DNA of 64,000 nucleotides from Chromobacterium subtsugae (GCF_001676875.1 NZ_JYKA01000010.1:1-64000), one strand, 5' to 3'; positions 13,692-22,346 are shown, counted from the first letter of the stretch. Notes: a model not told the origin generated them from the sequence alone. Numbers and translations: made by a program.

Positions 13692-13881
13692 CGAGCCCAG
13701 CCTCTGCCTCTCGTGCAGCGCGAATGATGGCGCGGACGCGGGCGGCGCCCACGTCCTGACACCACTTTTTGTCATCTGGCGTCATCGCGATGGAATGGGG
13801 GACAAGGCCGATCGCTCCATCCTCGGCCTTGCGGCCGGCACCCTTGCGAGCGCCGCCGCGGTTGTCTTTCTGCTCATTCAT
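13681..13881 (-). CDS. Small GGARKGAGRK-motif protein
   Basis: 66 aa. The N-terminal motif GGARKGAGRK is a frequent glycine/arginine patch in small phage proteins, probably for nucleic acid binding. The C-terminus (VRAIIRAAREAEAGLD) is helical. Middle gene of the leftward operon, overlapping both neighbours. The ATG at 13881 lies in the last codons of the preceding gene. Confidence 0.55.
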   Translation of the reverse strand: MNEQKDNRGGARKGAGRKAEDGAIGLVPHSIAMTPDDKKWCQDVGAARVRAIIRAAREAEAGLDGE

Positions 13882-14035
13882 TCTCGGGGCCAAACGCTTG
13901 AACTTGCAGAGCCACCTTGTCTTCGGTGCTCATTGCATTGAACTCTTCTTCGGTCATTTCAGCAGCGGTGTCAAAGTACTCTCCCCACAGTTGGAAGTCG
14001 GAGGCGATTTGTTCGTAGGTGTGGTTGGCAGACAT
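13874..14035 (-). CDS. 53-aa acidic protein, first gene of the antisense operon
   Basis: MSANHTYEQIASDFQLWGEY... is strongly acidic (EMTEEEFNAMSTEDK). A GGAG ribosome site lies ideally before the ATG and the promoter at 14079-14107 points to it. Acidic small phage proteins often mimic DNA or bind regulators; no family is recognised here. Confidence 0.6.
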   Translation of the reverse strand: MSANHTYEQIASDFQLWGEYFDTAAEMTEEEFNAMSTEDKVALQVQAFGPENE

Positions 14036-14078
14036 CTCTTTTCTCCGGTTGGTTGCTGTTTCGTCCTGCTATGTTTGA

Positions 14079-14107
14079 ATAATATATCAATCAAAATGGC
14101 ATAGCAA
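14079..14107 (-). promoter_or_regulatory. Leftward promoter of the antisense operon
   Basis: On the minus strand, -35 TTGCTA (14107-14102) and -10 TATTAT (14084-14079) are 17 bp apart in an AT-rich gap, 44 bp before the 53-aa gene. No repressor operator of the AACCATGGTT type is seen, so it may be active in the lysogen. Confidence 0.6.
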
Positions 14108-14152
14108 GCCGGTTTTGCAGAGAATCACCGGACTGTGGTTTTTACGTAGCGC

Positions 14153-14182
14153 TTGACATGCCGGATGTTACAGAACTACCAT
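14153..14182 (+). promoter_or_regulatory. Rightward promoter, candidate late promoter
   Basis: -35 TTGACA (14153-14158), 18-bp spacer, -10 TACCAT (14177-14182). Two terminator-like hairpins follow within 70 bp. A promoter followed at once by terminators is the arrangement used by Q-dependent lambda pR', where an antiterminator lets polymerase pass into the late genes. Confidence 0.5.
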
Positions 14183-14190
14183 TTTTGCAG

Positions 14191-14252
14191 CAGCCCGAAC
14201 TACGTCCAGAGTTCGGGCTGTTTCCATTTCCGGCCCCGCCACTGCGCGGGGC
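14191..14252 (+). terminator. Two consecutive terminator-like hairpins
   Basis: CAGCCCGAACT/AGTTCGGGCTG (11-bp perfect stem, 14191-14201 with 14210-14220) is followed by TTT. GCCCCGC/GCGGGGC (14233-14239 with 14246-14252) is followed by TTTG. Both precede the first late-region gene. Confidence 0.55.
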
Positions 14253-14274
14253 TTTGTCGTTTCCGGAGCCCACC

Positions 14275-14475
14275 ATGCACATGGAACACGCCCGCGCCGT
14301 CCTCGACGCCTGCCACCTGCGCGAAGGCCAGCATGTGCTGATGGCCTCCGGGCGCGCCGCCAGAGTAGGAGAAATCGGACCTACTACCATCCGCTTCGAT
14401 TACTTCGAGCGGCTGAGCAAGGAAGACTACATCATCATCCCCCGCCACCGCGTGCCGGAGATGGTCCGGGTGTAG
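14275..14475 (+). CDS. 66-aa hypothetical phage protein
   Basis: MHMEHARAVLDACHLREGQHVLMASGRAARVGEIGPTTIRFDYF... A GGAG site lies before the ATG. The middle looks like a small beta-barrel (EGQHVLM..ARVGEIGPTTIRFDYF). The frame is open further upstream through the hairpins, so the shorter start was chosen. Unrecognised family. Confidence 0.55.
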   Translation: MHMEHARAVLDACHLREGQHVLMASGRAARVGEIGPTTIRFDYFERLSKEDYIIIPRHRVPEMVRV

Positions 14476-14476
14476 A

Positions 14477-14701
14477 TCAGCCCAGGAACGTCTCCAGCGA
14501 GCCCAGCACCACAACGGCCAGCGTGCTGAACTCGAACGCCAGGGTGCGGTAGCGCTTGCGCATGTGCATCGGGTACTCCATCAGCGCCATGCGGTGGTCG
14601 ACGTAGAACGCCGCGAAGGCGCCGACCGCGCAGGCAATCAGCAGCAGCGCGCCCAGGCGAATGAATGACAGAACGAATGGCGTAACATCGAGCAGGTCCA
14701 T
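14477..14701 (-). CDS. 74-aa two-span membrane protein, antisense
   Basis: MDLLDVTPFVLSFIRLGALLLIACAV... with a second hydrophobic stretch at the C-terminus (FSTLAVVVLGSLETFLG). GGAG precedes the ATG at 14701. It faces the 66-aa gene tail to tail with one base between. A holin-like role is possible by shape, but the lysis cassette is elsewhere and the gene is antisense, so a superinfection-exclusion membrane protein is as likely. Confidence 0.55.
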   Translation of the reverse strand: MDLLDVTPFVLSFIRLGALLLIACAVGAFAAFYVDHRMALMEYPMHMRKRYRTLAFEFSTLAVVVLGSLETFLG

Positions 14702-14793
14702 ATCGGCTCCAGGTTGTTTAGCCAGAGCGTAGCAGTCCGCCGCCCTACCCAACCCCGTCCGACGGGACAGCTCTTACGGCACTCAGAACAAAC

Positions 14794-15480
14794 ATGCCTA
14801 CCCCTTTCATCTCCGTAAGTTCGAATGCCAAAGCTTTGCGCAGGAAACTGACGTTGATGCAGCGCGACCAGCTGCCATTCGCTACAGCACAGGCCTTGAC
14901 CGTAGTTGCCAAGACCGTTCAGGCCGCCGAATCCAAACAGATCGCCAGCAAGTTCAAGAACCCCACTCCATTTACCCGCAATAGTGTCGGAGTGCGCGCG
15001 GCGCGAAAGAGCAATCAAGAGGCGATGGTTTTTATCAAGGACCAAGCCGCTCGATATCTGGCACCGTATGAGTCCGGCGGCGAACACGTGCTGAACAGCA
15101 AAGCGCTACTGAACCCGAAGGACATCAAGAAGAACGCTTACGGCCAGCTGTCACGGGGCACCTTGGCGCGACTAAGAGCCAGACCAGACATTTTCATTGG
15201 CAAGGTCAAGACTAGGCGCGGCATCGTCGATGGCGTGTGGCAGCGACCAGTTGATCCCCGGCGCGTGACGCTACTTAACGGCAAACGCAAGAAGCTGCGC
15301 GGTCTGAACGAAGTGATGGATGACAAGCGCGGTCACCTGAAACTGCTGATCCGATTCGGCGATGCGCTGCCGGTGGACATCCATCTGGGCTACCACGAAC
15401 TGGCCATCGCCCAGGTCAACAGGCACTTCAACCGCGAGATGGGGCACGCGCTGGCCAGGGCCCTGGCGTCGGCTCGGTAG
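14794..15480 (+). CDS. Putative minor tail/neck protein (gpZ-like)
   Basis: 228 aa. The opening KALRRKLTLMQRDQLPFATAQALTVVAKTVQAAE resembles prophage minor tail protein Z/neck proteins. The rest is basic (RRGIVDGVW, NGKRKKLRGLNEVM). Such a gene normally sits among the head-tail joining genes, but here it precedes the small terminase. The family call is by recollection of the N-terminal pattern and is moderately uncertain. Confidence 0.45.
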   Translation: MPTPFISVSSNAKALRRKLTLMQRDQLPFATAQALTVVAKTVQAAESKQIASKFKNPTPFTRNSVGVRAARKSNQEAMVFIKDQAARYLAPYESGGEHVLNSKALLNPKDIKKNAYGQLSRGTLARLRARPDIFIGKVKTRRGIVDGVWQRPVDPRRVTLLNGKRKKLRGLNEVMDDKRGHLKLLIRFGDALPVDIHLGYHELAIAQVNRHFNREMGHALARALASAR

Positions 15481-15574
15481 GCCCCGGGCGGGTCCTTCCG
15501 TAGGGGTGGAGTTCCACGGGCATTGCGCACCGCGATTCTCCCCCAGCTATAGGTCCTGAAAGGTGTTCGCACCC

Positions 15575-16162
15575 ATGTCTGAACTGATTTCGCTGAGAGA
15601 GTTTGCGCGACGAGAAAATTGCTCCGACACACTGGTACGCCGTGCCGTAAAACAAGGCAGGCTGGTGCTTTCGGACGGGGGGAAGATAGATGCGGGACTG
15701 GTGGGCACAGCATGGCGCGAGGCCAACGCAAAGGGTGCGAACACTGCGAACACAAGTGCGAACAGTTCGCAGGGTGTTCGCAGTTCGCAGTTCGCATCGG
15801 ATGGCAACGTACACCAGTCCCTTGAGGAAACCGCCCGCAGCATGATTGCCGGCGGCGCGGTGCCGGATCGCGACTATGCCGAGGCGTTGCGTATCAAGGA
15901 AAACTATCTCGCCCTGCTCCGCCAGTTGGAATACGAGCAGAAGTCCGGGCAGCTGATTGAAATAGAAGTGGCCAAGGGGGTGCTTTTTGAGTGTGCCCGG
16001 GCGGCGCGCGATGCCTGGCTGAACTGGCCGGCGCGCGTCGGCCCCTTGGTTGCCGCCGACCTCGGACTCGAGGCCGATCGTGTAACTGAGGTACTGACCG
16101 AGCATGCGCACAAGCACATTCAACAGCTCGGTGACCCTGAGGGGGACTTCGGCCAAGGCTGA
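15575..16162 (+). CDS. Terminase small subunit (Nu1-like)
   Basis: 195 aa from the ATG at 15575. An N-terminal winged helix (MSELISLREFARRENCSDTLVRRAVKQGRL) recognises the packaging site. A Thr/Asn/Ser-rich linker and a helical region (KENYLALLRQLEYEQKSGQLIEIEVAKGVLFE) follow; the latter is typical of Nu1 proteins and contacts the large subunit. The 3' end overlaps the large subunit gene by 59 bp. Confidence 0.85.
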   Translation: MSELISLREFARRENCSDTLVRRAVKQGRLVLSDGGKIDAGLVGTAWREANAKGANTANTSANSSQGVRSSQFASDGNVHQSLEETARSMIAGGAVPDRDYAEALRIKENYLALLRQLEYEQKSGQLIEIEVAKGVLFECARAARDAWLNWPARVGPLVAADLGLEADRVTEVLTEHAHKHIQQLGDPEGDFGQG

Positions 16163-18170
16163 GTTACTCCGCGCGTCCTTTGTTCGCGGGTGGACGCCGC
16201 CTCCTCGCATCAGCGTGCCGACCTGGGCTGACAGATACCGCAAACTGGCGCGGGAGGCCGGCAGCACTTCCGGCAACTGGGAGACCGCTACGGTCGAAGT
16301 TGCCCGCGGCCCGATGCTCGCAGTCACAGAGCCCGGCGTGCACATCATCACCACGATGTGCTGTACCCAATTGATGAAAACGGCGCTGATCGAGAATGTG
16401 TTCGGCTATTTCGCGCACTTGGACCCCTGCCCCATCTTGCTGCTGCAGCCTAAGGATGAAGCCGCTGAGCAGTTCTCCAAGGAGCGGATCTCCCCGCTGA
16501 TCCGTGTTACGCCGGCGCTGCGCGATCTGATCGGCTCCAGCAAGACAAGAAATGCAGACGAGACCCTGCTGTATAAGTCATTCCCTGGCGGATTCTTGGC
16601 GCTGGCCGGCGCCGGTAGTCCTGACAACCTGGCTCGGCGCCCCATTCGCGTTCTGCTGTCCGACGAGGTCGACAAATACCCGGTCACGCGCGAGGGCGAC
16701 CCAATCACGCTGGCTGAAGAACGGACTGCGACATTCGGTGTCAACTGGCTTTCAGTTCGAGCCTGCTCCCCCACTCTGGAGGATGAAAGCCGGATCGCCG
16801 ACAGCTATGGAGAGTCCGATCAACGGCGGGCTTCGGTTGAGTGCCCGCATTGCGGCGAGCGCGTATTCCTGGACTTTTTCAAGCACGTCAACTGGGACAA
16901 GCCTGACGGTCGGCACGATCCAAAGACTGCGCGAATCTACTGCGACTGCTGCGGATCAGGCTGGTCTGAGGGTGAGCGCCTGCGCGCGCTACGCACCACC
17001 CGGTGGCATCAGACAAGGCCCTTTGACTGCTGCGGGCATCGGCACTCTCCTCTGGACTTGTATGAACAGGCGAAGCAGGCCGGCGGAGACTCAGTCGCAG
17101 CAGTCTGGGACTGGTGGGATGGTGAACGGCACGCGGTATACCGCGCCAAGTGCCCGGAATGTGGTGAATGGGGAGTCGACAACTCACATGCGGGATACCA
17201 GGCCAGCAAACTCTTCAGCCCCTGGCAAAAGGACAAGCCGGCCGATATCGCCAGGAAGTACTTGGCGGCAAAAGGCGACGCCGACAAAGAGCAGGCATGG
17301 TGGAACACCCAGATGGGATTGCCGCACCGCCCACACTCTGGCAAGGAACTGCGCCTGGAGTCGCTGGTAGCGCGCTGCGAGGTTTGGCCAGGCGAAGTGC
17401 CGGACGGCGTTGCTGTTCTTACCGTTGGCATTGACGTACAGGACTATCGGTTGGAGATGGAGGTCGTAGGCTGGGGGCGCAATGAAGAGTCCTGGTCCAT
17501 CGACTACCACGTGATCGATGGGGAAATGAGCGAGCCCGAAACTCAGAAACAACTGGACGAGTACCTGAAGCGGATATGGCGGCGGGACGATGGTCGTGGC
17601 TTTAGTGCAATGGCCGCGTGTATCGACTCGGGCGGCCACCATACCCAGGCAGTGTACGAATTCGCCAAAGCCCGCCTCGGGCGAAAAGTTTGGGCCATCA
17701 AGGGAGAGTCGGCACGGAGTGGGCAACGAAACCCCGTCTGGCCGACTAAACGACCGCGATCGCGAACCAAAGCGACTTTCCGTCCCATTATCTTGGGCGT
17801 GAATGCCGCCAAGGACACCATCAGAAATCGACTGCACCTGGAGGTGCCGGGCCCTGGCTACATGCACTTCCCTACCGACCGAGACATCAACTATTTCGCC
17901 CAGATAACAGCAGAGCGAATTGTGGTGAAAGAAACCGGCGGCGTCCGCTACCGGGTATGGGAGCAACCATCCGGCAAGGCCAACGAGGCGAGCGATTGCC
18001 GAGTCTACGCCTATGGCGCGCTGTGTGGCTTGCTGCACTTCGGATTGAAATTAAACCAACTTTCGACATCAACCGCGGTGAAAGTTGAGCAGGCAGCCCA
18101 TTCAAATGCTTTGCCCGAAGAGGCGAAGCTGCCGGCCGCCAAGCGCTCTCTCGTCCGTCGCATGGCATAG
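16104..18170 (+). CDS. Terminase large subunit (lambda GpA family)
   Basis: 688 aa, close to GpA length. ATP-driven packaging motor and DNA cutter. Visible: WADRYRKL and GNWETATVEVARGPM near the start (GpA N-terminus), the Walker-B-like VLLSDEVDKYP, LAEERTATF, and three zinc-type pairs (CPHCG, CDCCG, CPECG) in the middle. A nuclease region VLTVGIDVQDYRLEMEVVGWG with later CIDSGGHHTQAVYEF completes it. Confidence 0.92.
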   Translation: MRTSTFNSSVTLRGTSAKAELLRASFVRGWTPPPRISVPTWADRYRKLAREAGSTSGNWETATVEVARGPMLAVTEPGVHIITTMCCTQLMKTALIENVFGYFAHLDPCPILLLQPKDEAAEQFSKERISPLIRVTPALRDLIGSSKTRNADETLLYKSFPGGFLALAGAGSPDNLARRPIRVLLSDEVDKYPVTREGDPITLAEERTATFGVNWLSVRACSPTLEDESRIADSYGESDQRRASVECPHCGERVFLDFFKHVNWDKPDGRHDPKTARIYCDCCGSGWSEGERLRALRTTRWHQTRPFDCCGHRHSPLDLYEQAKQAGGDSVAAVWDWWDGERHAVYRAKCPECGEWGVDNSHAGYQASKLFSPWQKDKPADIARKYLAAKGDADKEQAWWNTQMGLPHRPHSGKELRLESLVARCEVWPGEVPDGVAVLTVGIDVQDYRLEMEVVGWGRNEESWSIDYHVIDGEMSEPETQKQLDEYLKRIWRRDDGRGFSAMAACIDSGGHHTQAVYEFAKARLGRKVWAIKGESARSGQRNPVWPTKRPRSRTKATFRPIILGVNAAKDTIRNRLHLEVPGPGYMHFPTDRDINYFAQITAERIVVKETGGVRYRVWEQPSGKANEASDCRVYAYGALCGLLHFGLKLNQLSTSTAVKVEQAAHSNALPEEAKLPAAKRSLVRRMA

Positions 18171-18181
18171 GAGCCCACGTC

Positions 18182-18436
18182 GTGTTCACGCCGCAAACCA
18201 ACAACTTCACCGGCATCCCGCAGGCCACGCTGCAGCAATGGCTGACGGAGGCGCAGCTGGCGCTCCACCGGCTGAGTACCGGCGGCCTGGGTGAGTCGTA
18301 CTCGTACACGCAGGGCGACGGCACCAAATCCGTAACCTATACCCGCGCCAACCTGGCCCAGCTGCAGCAGCACATCAACTCGTTGATGTACGCGCTGGGG
18401 ATGAGGAGGCGCAGGCCAATCCGACCGGTGTTCTGA
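18182..18436 (+). CDS. gpW-like head-tail connector
   Basis: 84 aa, GTG start with AGGAG upstream. The motif TPQ..L..WLTEAQLALHRLSTGG and the SYSYTQGDGTKSVTYTRANLAQLQQHINSL segment match gpW/gp25-like small connectors that stabilise packaged DNA and accept gpFII. It lies between terminase and portal exactly as in lambda; the stop overlaps the portal start (TGATG). Confidence 0.85.
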   Translation: MFTPQTNNFTGIPQATLQQWLTEAQLALHRLSTGGLGESYSYTQGDGTKSVTYTRANLAQLQQHINSLMYALGMRRRRPIRPVF

Positions 18437-20097
18437 TGGAAAACCAAATCACTTTGCTGGGGTCGGATGGCCGCCCGCTGCCGCCGGCGCGCGCTTCGTT
18501 CGGCGACTCAACGGTCAGAACGGAAGGCCTTCCGCTGGCTGGTTCATCGGTGTTTCCGTATGACGCCTCCAGCTGGTCGACGCAGGAAATGGGCGACTGG
18601 CTGCCGTTTATCCGCTCGCCGGATGCGGAAATCAACCAGTTCCGCGACCGGATGGTGGCACGCAGCCGCGATCTGGTGCGCAACGATGGTCTGGCCCAGG
18701 GCGCGGTCACCCGCATTCTGGACAACACCGTCGGCGTGTCGATGCGCCTGTCGTCGATGCCGGATTACCGCGCGCTGGCCACGATGACGGGTATCAGGGA
18801 ATTCGACGCGGTATGGGCCAACGAATTCCAGCAGGTGGTGGAAGCGTTGTGGCGAGGGTTTGCCGACGACATCGGCCGCTACAACGACTTGTCGCGCCAG
18901 TTGACGGTGTCGCAGCAGCTTCGCCTGGGGCTGCGGCACAAGCTGGTAGACGGCGACAGCTTGATCGTCAACTACTGGAAGCCGGACAGGGTCTATCCCG
19001 GCGCCGCTCGCTATGCAACCTGTTACTTGGTGGTGGACCCGGACAGGCTGTCCAACCCGTGGCAGATGGTGGACACCAAATACCTGCGCAATGGGGTGGA
19101 AATCGACGACGACGGCGTGCCCATCGCCTACCACATCCGCAAAGCCCACCAGAACGACTGGTACAACGCGATCGAGTCCAACGAGTGGGAGCGGATAGAA
19201 CGCGAGGATGACGACGGCTGGGTGCGCGTCATCCACGATTTCGAGCGGGATCGTGCCGGGCAGAACCGCGGCATCGGCATTTTCACGTCGGTGCTCAGCC
19301 GGTTCAAGATGCTGGCGCGCTACTACGGCGTGGAGCTACAGGCCGCCACCATCGCCTCTTCGTTCGGCACCTACATCACCAGCCCGTTCGATTCCGCTCA
19401 GGTGGAGGAGGCGATCAATGGTAGTGATGAGCTGTCGGCATACCAGGACCTTCGGGCCGATTTCCATGAGGCGCGGCCGGTCATGCTCAACGGCGCGCGC
19501 ATCCCGACGCTGGCGCCGGGCGAATCCATCGAGACCGTGGCCGCCGCCCATCCGCATAGTGGATTCGGCGAGTTCGTCCGCGCCATGCAACTGACGTTCG
19601 CCGCCGCCTCCGGCATTTCGGCGGAGCAGATCACGCAGGACTGGTCCCGCACCAACTACTCGTCAGCGCGCGCCGCGCTGCTGGAGAGCTGGAAAACGCT
19701 GGAGCGGCGCCGCGCCGAATTCAAGATCGGCACGGCCTCGCCCATGTACGCCACCTGGCTGCATGAGGCGATGGACAACGGTGACCTGCCGCTGCCGCGC
19801 AATGCGCCGGATTTCCTTGAATTCCGGACGCAATATGCGCGGTGCGAATGGCTCAGCGTCGGCCGAGGCTGGGTGGATCCGGTCAAGGAGCCTCAGGGGT
19901 CCGTCTTGAAGATGGACGCCGGCCTATCAACGCTGAAGCGCGAGTGCGCGGAGCAAGGCCTCGACTATGAGGAAGCCATCGATCAGCGCGCGCTGGAAGT
20001 TCGGAAATTCAAGGAAGCCGGCCTGAAACTGCCTGATTGGTATGGAGCCCCGGCCACCGAGGCCTCAACCCCTGAAGAAAGCCCAACCCCGCAATGA
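18436..20097 (+). CDS. Portal protein (lambda gpB family)
   Basis: 553 aa. The dodecameric portal through which DNA enters the head. Typical features: NDGLAQGAVTRILDNTVG, DGDSLIVNYWKPDR, AYHIRKAHQNDWYN, HDFERDRAGQNRGIGIFTSVLSRFKML in separate blocks, and ISAEQITQDWSRTNYSSARAALLESWK near residue 400. Overlaps the protease gene by 4 bp. Confidence 0.93.
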   Translation: MENQITLLGSDGRPLPPARASFGDSTVRTEGLPLAGSSVFPYDASSWSTQEMGDWLPFIRSPDAEINQFRDRMVARSRDLVRNDGLAQGAVTRILDNTVGVSMRLSSMPDYRALATMTGIREFDAVWANEFQQVVEALWRGFADDIGRYNDLSRQLTVSQQLRLGLRHKLVDGDSLIVNYWKPDRVYPGAARYATCYLVVDPDRLSNPWQMVDTKYLRNGVEIDDDGVPIAYHIRKAHQNDWYNAIESNEWERIEREDDDGWVRVIHDFERDRAGQNRGIGIFTSVLSRFKMLARYYGVELQAATIASSFGTYITSPFDSAQVEEAINGSDELSAYQDLRADFHEARPVMLNGARIPTLAPGESIETVAAAHPHSGFGEFVRAMQLTFAAASGISAEQITQDWSRTNYSSARAALLESWKTLERRRAEFKIGTASPMYATWLHEAMDNGDLPLPRNAPDFLEFRTQYARCEWLSVGRGWVDPVKEPQGSVLKMDAGLSTLKRECAEQGLDYEEAIDQRALEVRKFKEAGLKLPDWYGAPATEASTPEESPTPQ

Positions 20098-20957
20098 TCA
20101 ACTACCCACATCTGGCTCAGCGGCTGTTCAACGTGCCGCTGGCCATCACCCCGCAAAAAGCGGAGGTGGTGATGGCGGCGCTGGCCGATCGCTTCGGCTT
20201 GGCGCGTCTGTTCCATGCGAATGGCCGCGTGGTAGCGCTGGACGACTGGGATGGTGATGTCGGCGCGCCGGCTGAGACCAAACCATATCAGGTGGTCGCC
20301 GGCGTGGCCGTCATCCCGGTCAGCGGCACGCTGGTGCAGAAACTGGGCACCATGCAGCCGTATTCCGGCATGACGGGCTATGACGGCATCCGCGCCAACC
20401 TCAGCCTGGCGCTGGCGGATGACTCGGTGCATGGCATCGTGTTCGACATCGATTCGCCGGGCGGTGAAGTGGCGGGCTGTTTCGATCTGGCCGACGCCAT
20501 CTACGCCGCGCGTGGCGAGAAGCCGATCTGGTCCATCCTGACGGAAAACGCCTACAGCGCCGCCTACGCGCTGGCCAGCGCTACCGATCGCATCATCGTG
20601 CCGCGCACTGGCGGCACCGGCAGCGTGGGCGTGATCTGCATGCACGTCGACATGTCCAAGGCGCTCGGCGCCGCCGGCGTCAACGTCACCATCATCCACT
20701 ACGGCGACAAGAAGGCGAACGGCAGCGATGTGCGGCCACTCTCCTCCGAGGCGCTGGCTGATTTCCAGGCTGATGTGGATGAGATGGGCGAGCTGTTCGT
20801 CGACACCGTCGCCCGCAACCGGGGCATTTCTGCCCGCGCTGTTCGCAGCACCCAGGCTGGCACCTTCATGGGGGCCGCCGGCGTCAAAATCGGCTTTGCT
20901 GACGCCGTGATGGCGCCGGATGCCGCATTCCGTTCCCTGCTGGCCAAGCTGGGCTAA
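20094..20957 (+). CDS. Prohead protease, S49 family (gpC-like)
   Basis: 287 aa. A SppA/ClpP-fold serine protease that matures the prohead. Catalytic Ser lies in TENAYSAAYALAS and the Lys general base in GDKKANGSD. GIVFDIDSPGGEVAG is the oxyanion strand. Unlike lambda gpC, the scaffold-bearing tail is not fused: translation stops and a separate scaffold-like gene starts 17 bp on. Confidence 0.9.
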   Translation: MINYPHLAQRLFNVPLAITPQKAEVVMAALADRFGLARLFHANGRVVALDDWDGDVGAPAETKPYQVVAGVAVIPVSGTLVQKLGTMQPYSGMTGYDGIRANLSLALADDSVHGIVFDIDSPGGEVAGCFDLADAIYAARGEKPIWSILTENAYSAAYALASATDRIIVPRTGGTGSVGVICMHVDMSKALGAAGVNVTIIHYGDKKANGSDVRPLSSEALADFQADVDEMGELFVDTVARNRGISARAVRSTQAGTFMGAAGVKIGFADAVMAPDAAFRSLLAKLG

Positions 20958-20973
20958 CCCTCTGGAGATATCC

Positions 20974-21648
20974 ATGTCTTTTCTTAGCAGCCTGTCGGGC
21001 AAGCTGTCTTTTGCCCATCTCGCCGGCGTGTCCGGCTCCCGCGGCAGTCGCGCCGATTCCGGCCAGGACGATGACGACGACGGCAAGCGCAGCCGCCGCG
21101 CCGAGGACGATGATCTGGACGATGATGACCGCAAAAACAGTCGGCGCGCCGAAGGCGATGATCCGGACGACGATGACGACGACGGCAAGCGCAGCCGTCG
21201 CGCCGAGGGCGACGATCCGGACGACGATGACCGCGATGGCGGCAAAGGCAAGCGCGGCAAGAAGGCCAAGCGTGCCGAAGAGCCGGATGCGGACGAGGAC
21301 GAGGACCGCGACAACGATCCGGACGCCGAGGACGACGAGGACGAAATGCACGGCAAGAGCGCCTGCGCCCGTGCCCGCCGGCGCGAACGCGCTCGCTGCG
21401 CCGCCATCTTCGGCAGCAAGGCGGCCGCCCGCAACCCGGTGTTGGCCGCCAACCTGGCATTCAACAGCTCGATGACGCGCAGCGAAGCGCTGGCGGTGTT
21501 GCGCGATACGCCGGCTGGCGCTCCGGCTGGCAACGCCGGTCGCGCCGCGCGTAACCCGCAGTTGGGTGCTACCGATGGCGTGCCGCCCAGCGGCAAAGCT
21601 CAGCAGGCCAGCGCGTGGGACAAGGTCTTCGCCAAGGCCCGTCGATAA
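20974..21648 (+). CDS. Scaffold-like capsid assembly protein with acidic repeats
   Basis: 224 aa from the ATG at 20974 (GGAG upstream). Residues about 30-125 are a low-complexity run of Asp-rich blocks punctuated by KRSRRAE, repeated about four times. The C-terminal 90 residues (RARCAAIFGSKAAARNPVLA, MTRSEALAVLRDTP) look like the C-terminal part of phage S49 protease/scaffold fusions. It lies where Nu3 lies in lambda, so it probably scaffolds the head and is degraded afterwards. Confidence 0.7.
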   Translation: MSFLSSLSGKLSFAHLAGVSGSRGSRADSGQDDDDDGKRSRRAEDDDLDDDDRKNSRRAEGDDPDDDDDDGKRSRRAEGDDPDDDDRDGGKGKRGKKAKRAEEPDADEDEDRDNDPDAEDDEDEMHGKSACARARRRERARCAAIFGSKAAARNPVLAANLAFNSSMTRSEALAVLRDTPAGAPAGNAGRAARNPQLGATDGVPPSGKAQQASAWDKVFAKARR

Positions 21649-21674
21649 CCTATTCCGATCAAGAGGACTGATAT

Positions 21675-22346
21675 ATGGGTAACCCTACTGTCGCCCCGCT
21701 GCAAGAGTGGTGGCATAACGGTGGCTTCCTGGTTTCCGAAGCCTCCGGGCATCAATCGCGCGACCAGATCCTGCTGACTGGTGGCCAAATGGTCCTGGCC
21801 GGCACCGTCTTGGGTCAGATTTCGGCCAGCAATGCCGCGCCGGTCGCCAGCGCTGCGGCTGGCGCAGCCAACGTCGGCAACGGCACGCTCACCATCGGCA
21901 CGCAGCCGCAAGCTGGTTTCACCCCGGCGGGCCTGTTCACCATCACGCTGACGGCGCCGACTGTGTTCAGCATCACCGGGCCGGGCAATTTCAACAACGT
22001 GGACCTGCCTGTCGGCACCGCGCTGGACGCCGATGGCATGGTGTTCACTGTAGCGGCCGGCAGCACGCCGTTCGCGGTTGGTGATTCGTTCACCATCACC
22101 GTCACGTCGCCGGGCACTGCTGGCCAGTGGCGCCCGCTGAATCCGGCGGCGACGGATGGTTCGCAAGTGGCCGCCGGTGTGCTTTTCGCCTCCAAAGACG
22201 TGACCACCGGGCCGAAGCCGGCGCTGGCGGTCACCCGCCTGGCGGAGGTGAATGGTTCCGAACTGCTGTGGCCGCCTGGCATCACGCCCGCGCAGCAGGC
22301 GGTCGCCATTTCCCAACTGGCGCAACCCCACATCCTCGTCCGCTGA
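21675..22346 (+). CDS. Head decoration protein (gpD-like, enlarged)
   Basis: 223 aa, twice the size of lambda gpD. The start GHQSRDQILLTGGQMVLAGTVLG and the end VTRLAEVNGSELLWPPGITPAQQAVAISQL are the gpD-family elements. A Gly/Thr/Ala-rich insert of about 100 residues (TLTIGTQPQAGFTPAG...) separates them and may form an exposed beta domain. Decoration trimers stabilise the packed head. Confidence 0.8.
   Translation: MGNPTVAPLQEWWHNGGFLVSEASGHQSRDQILLTGGQMVLAGTVLGQISASNAAPVASAAAGAANVGNGTLTIGTQPQAGFTPAGLFTITLTAPTVFSITGPGNFNNVDLPVGTALDADGMVFTVAAGSTPFAVGDSFTITVTSPGTAGQWRPLNPAATDGSQVAAGVLFASKDVTTGPKPALAVTRLAEVNGSELLWPPGITPAQQAVAISQLAQPHILVR

Noticed and set aside
14477-14701. Holin assignment for the two-span membrane protein
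   Set aside because: A better holin directly precedes the lysozyme at 43336; this gene is antisense and far from the lysis cassette.
19983-21596. 537-codon minus-strand frame with long Ser/Arg runs
   Set aside because: Antisense to the portal, protease and acidic scaffold repeat; the Ser-rich runs are the complement of Asp codons.
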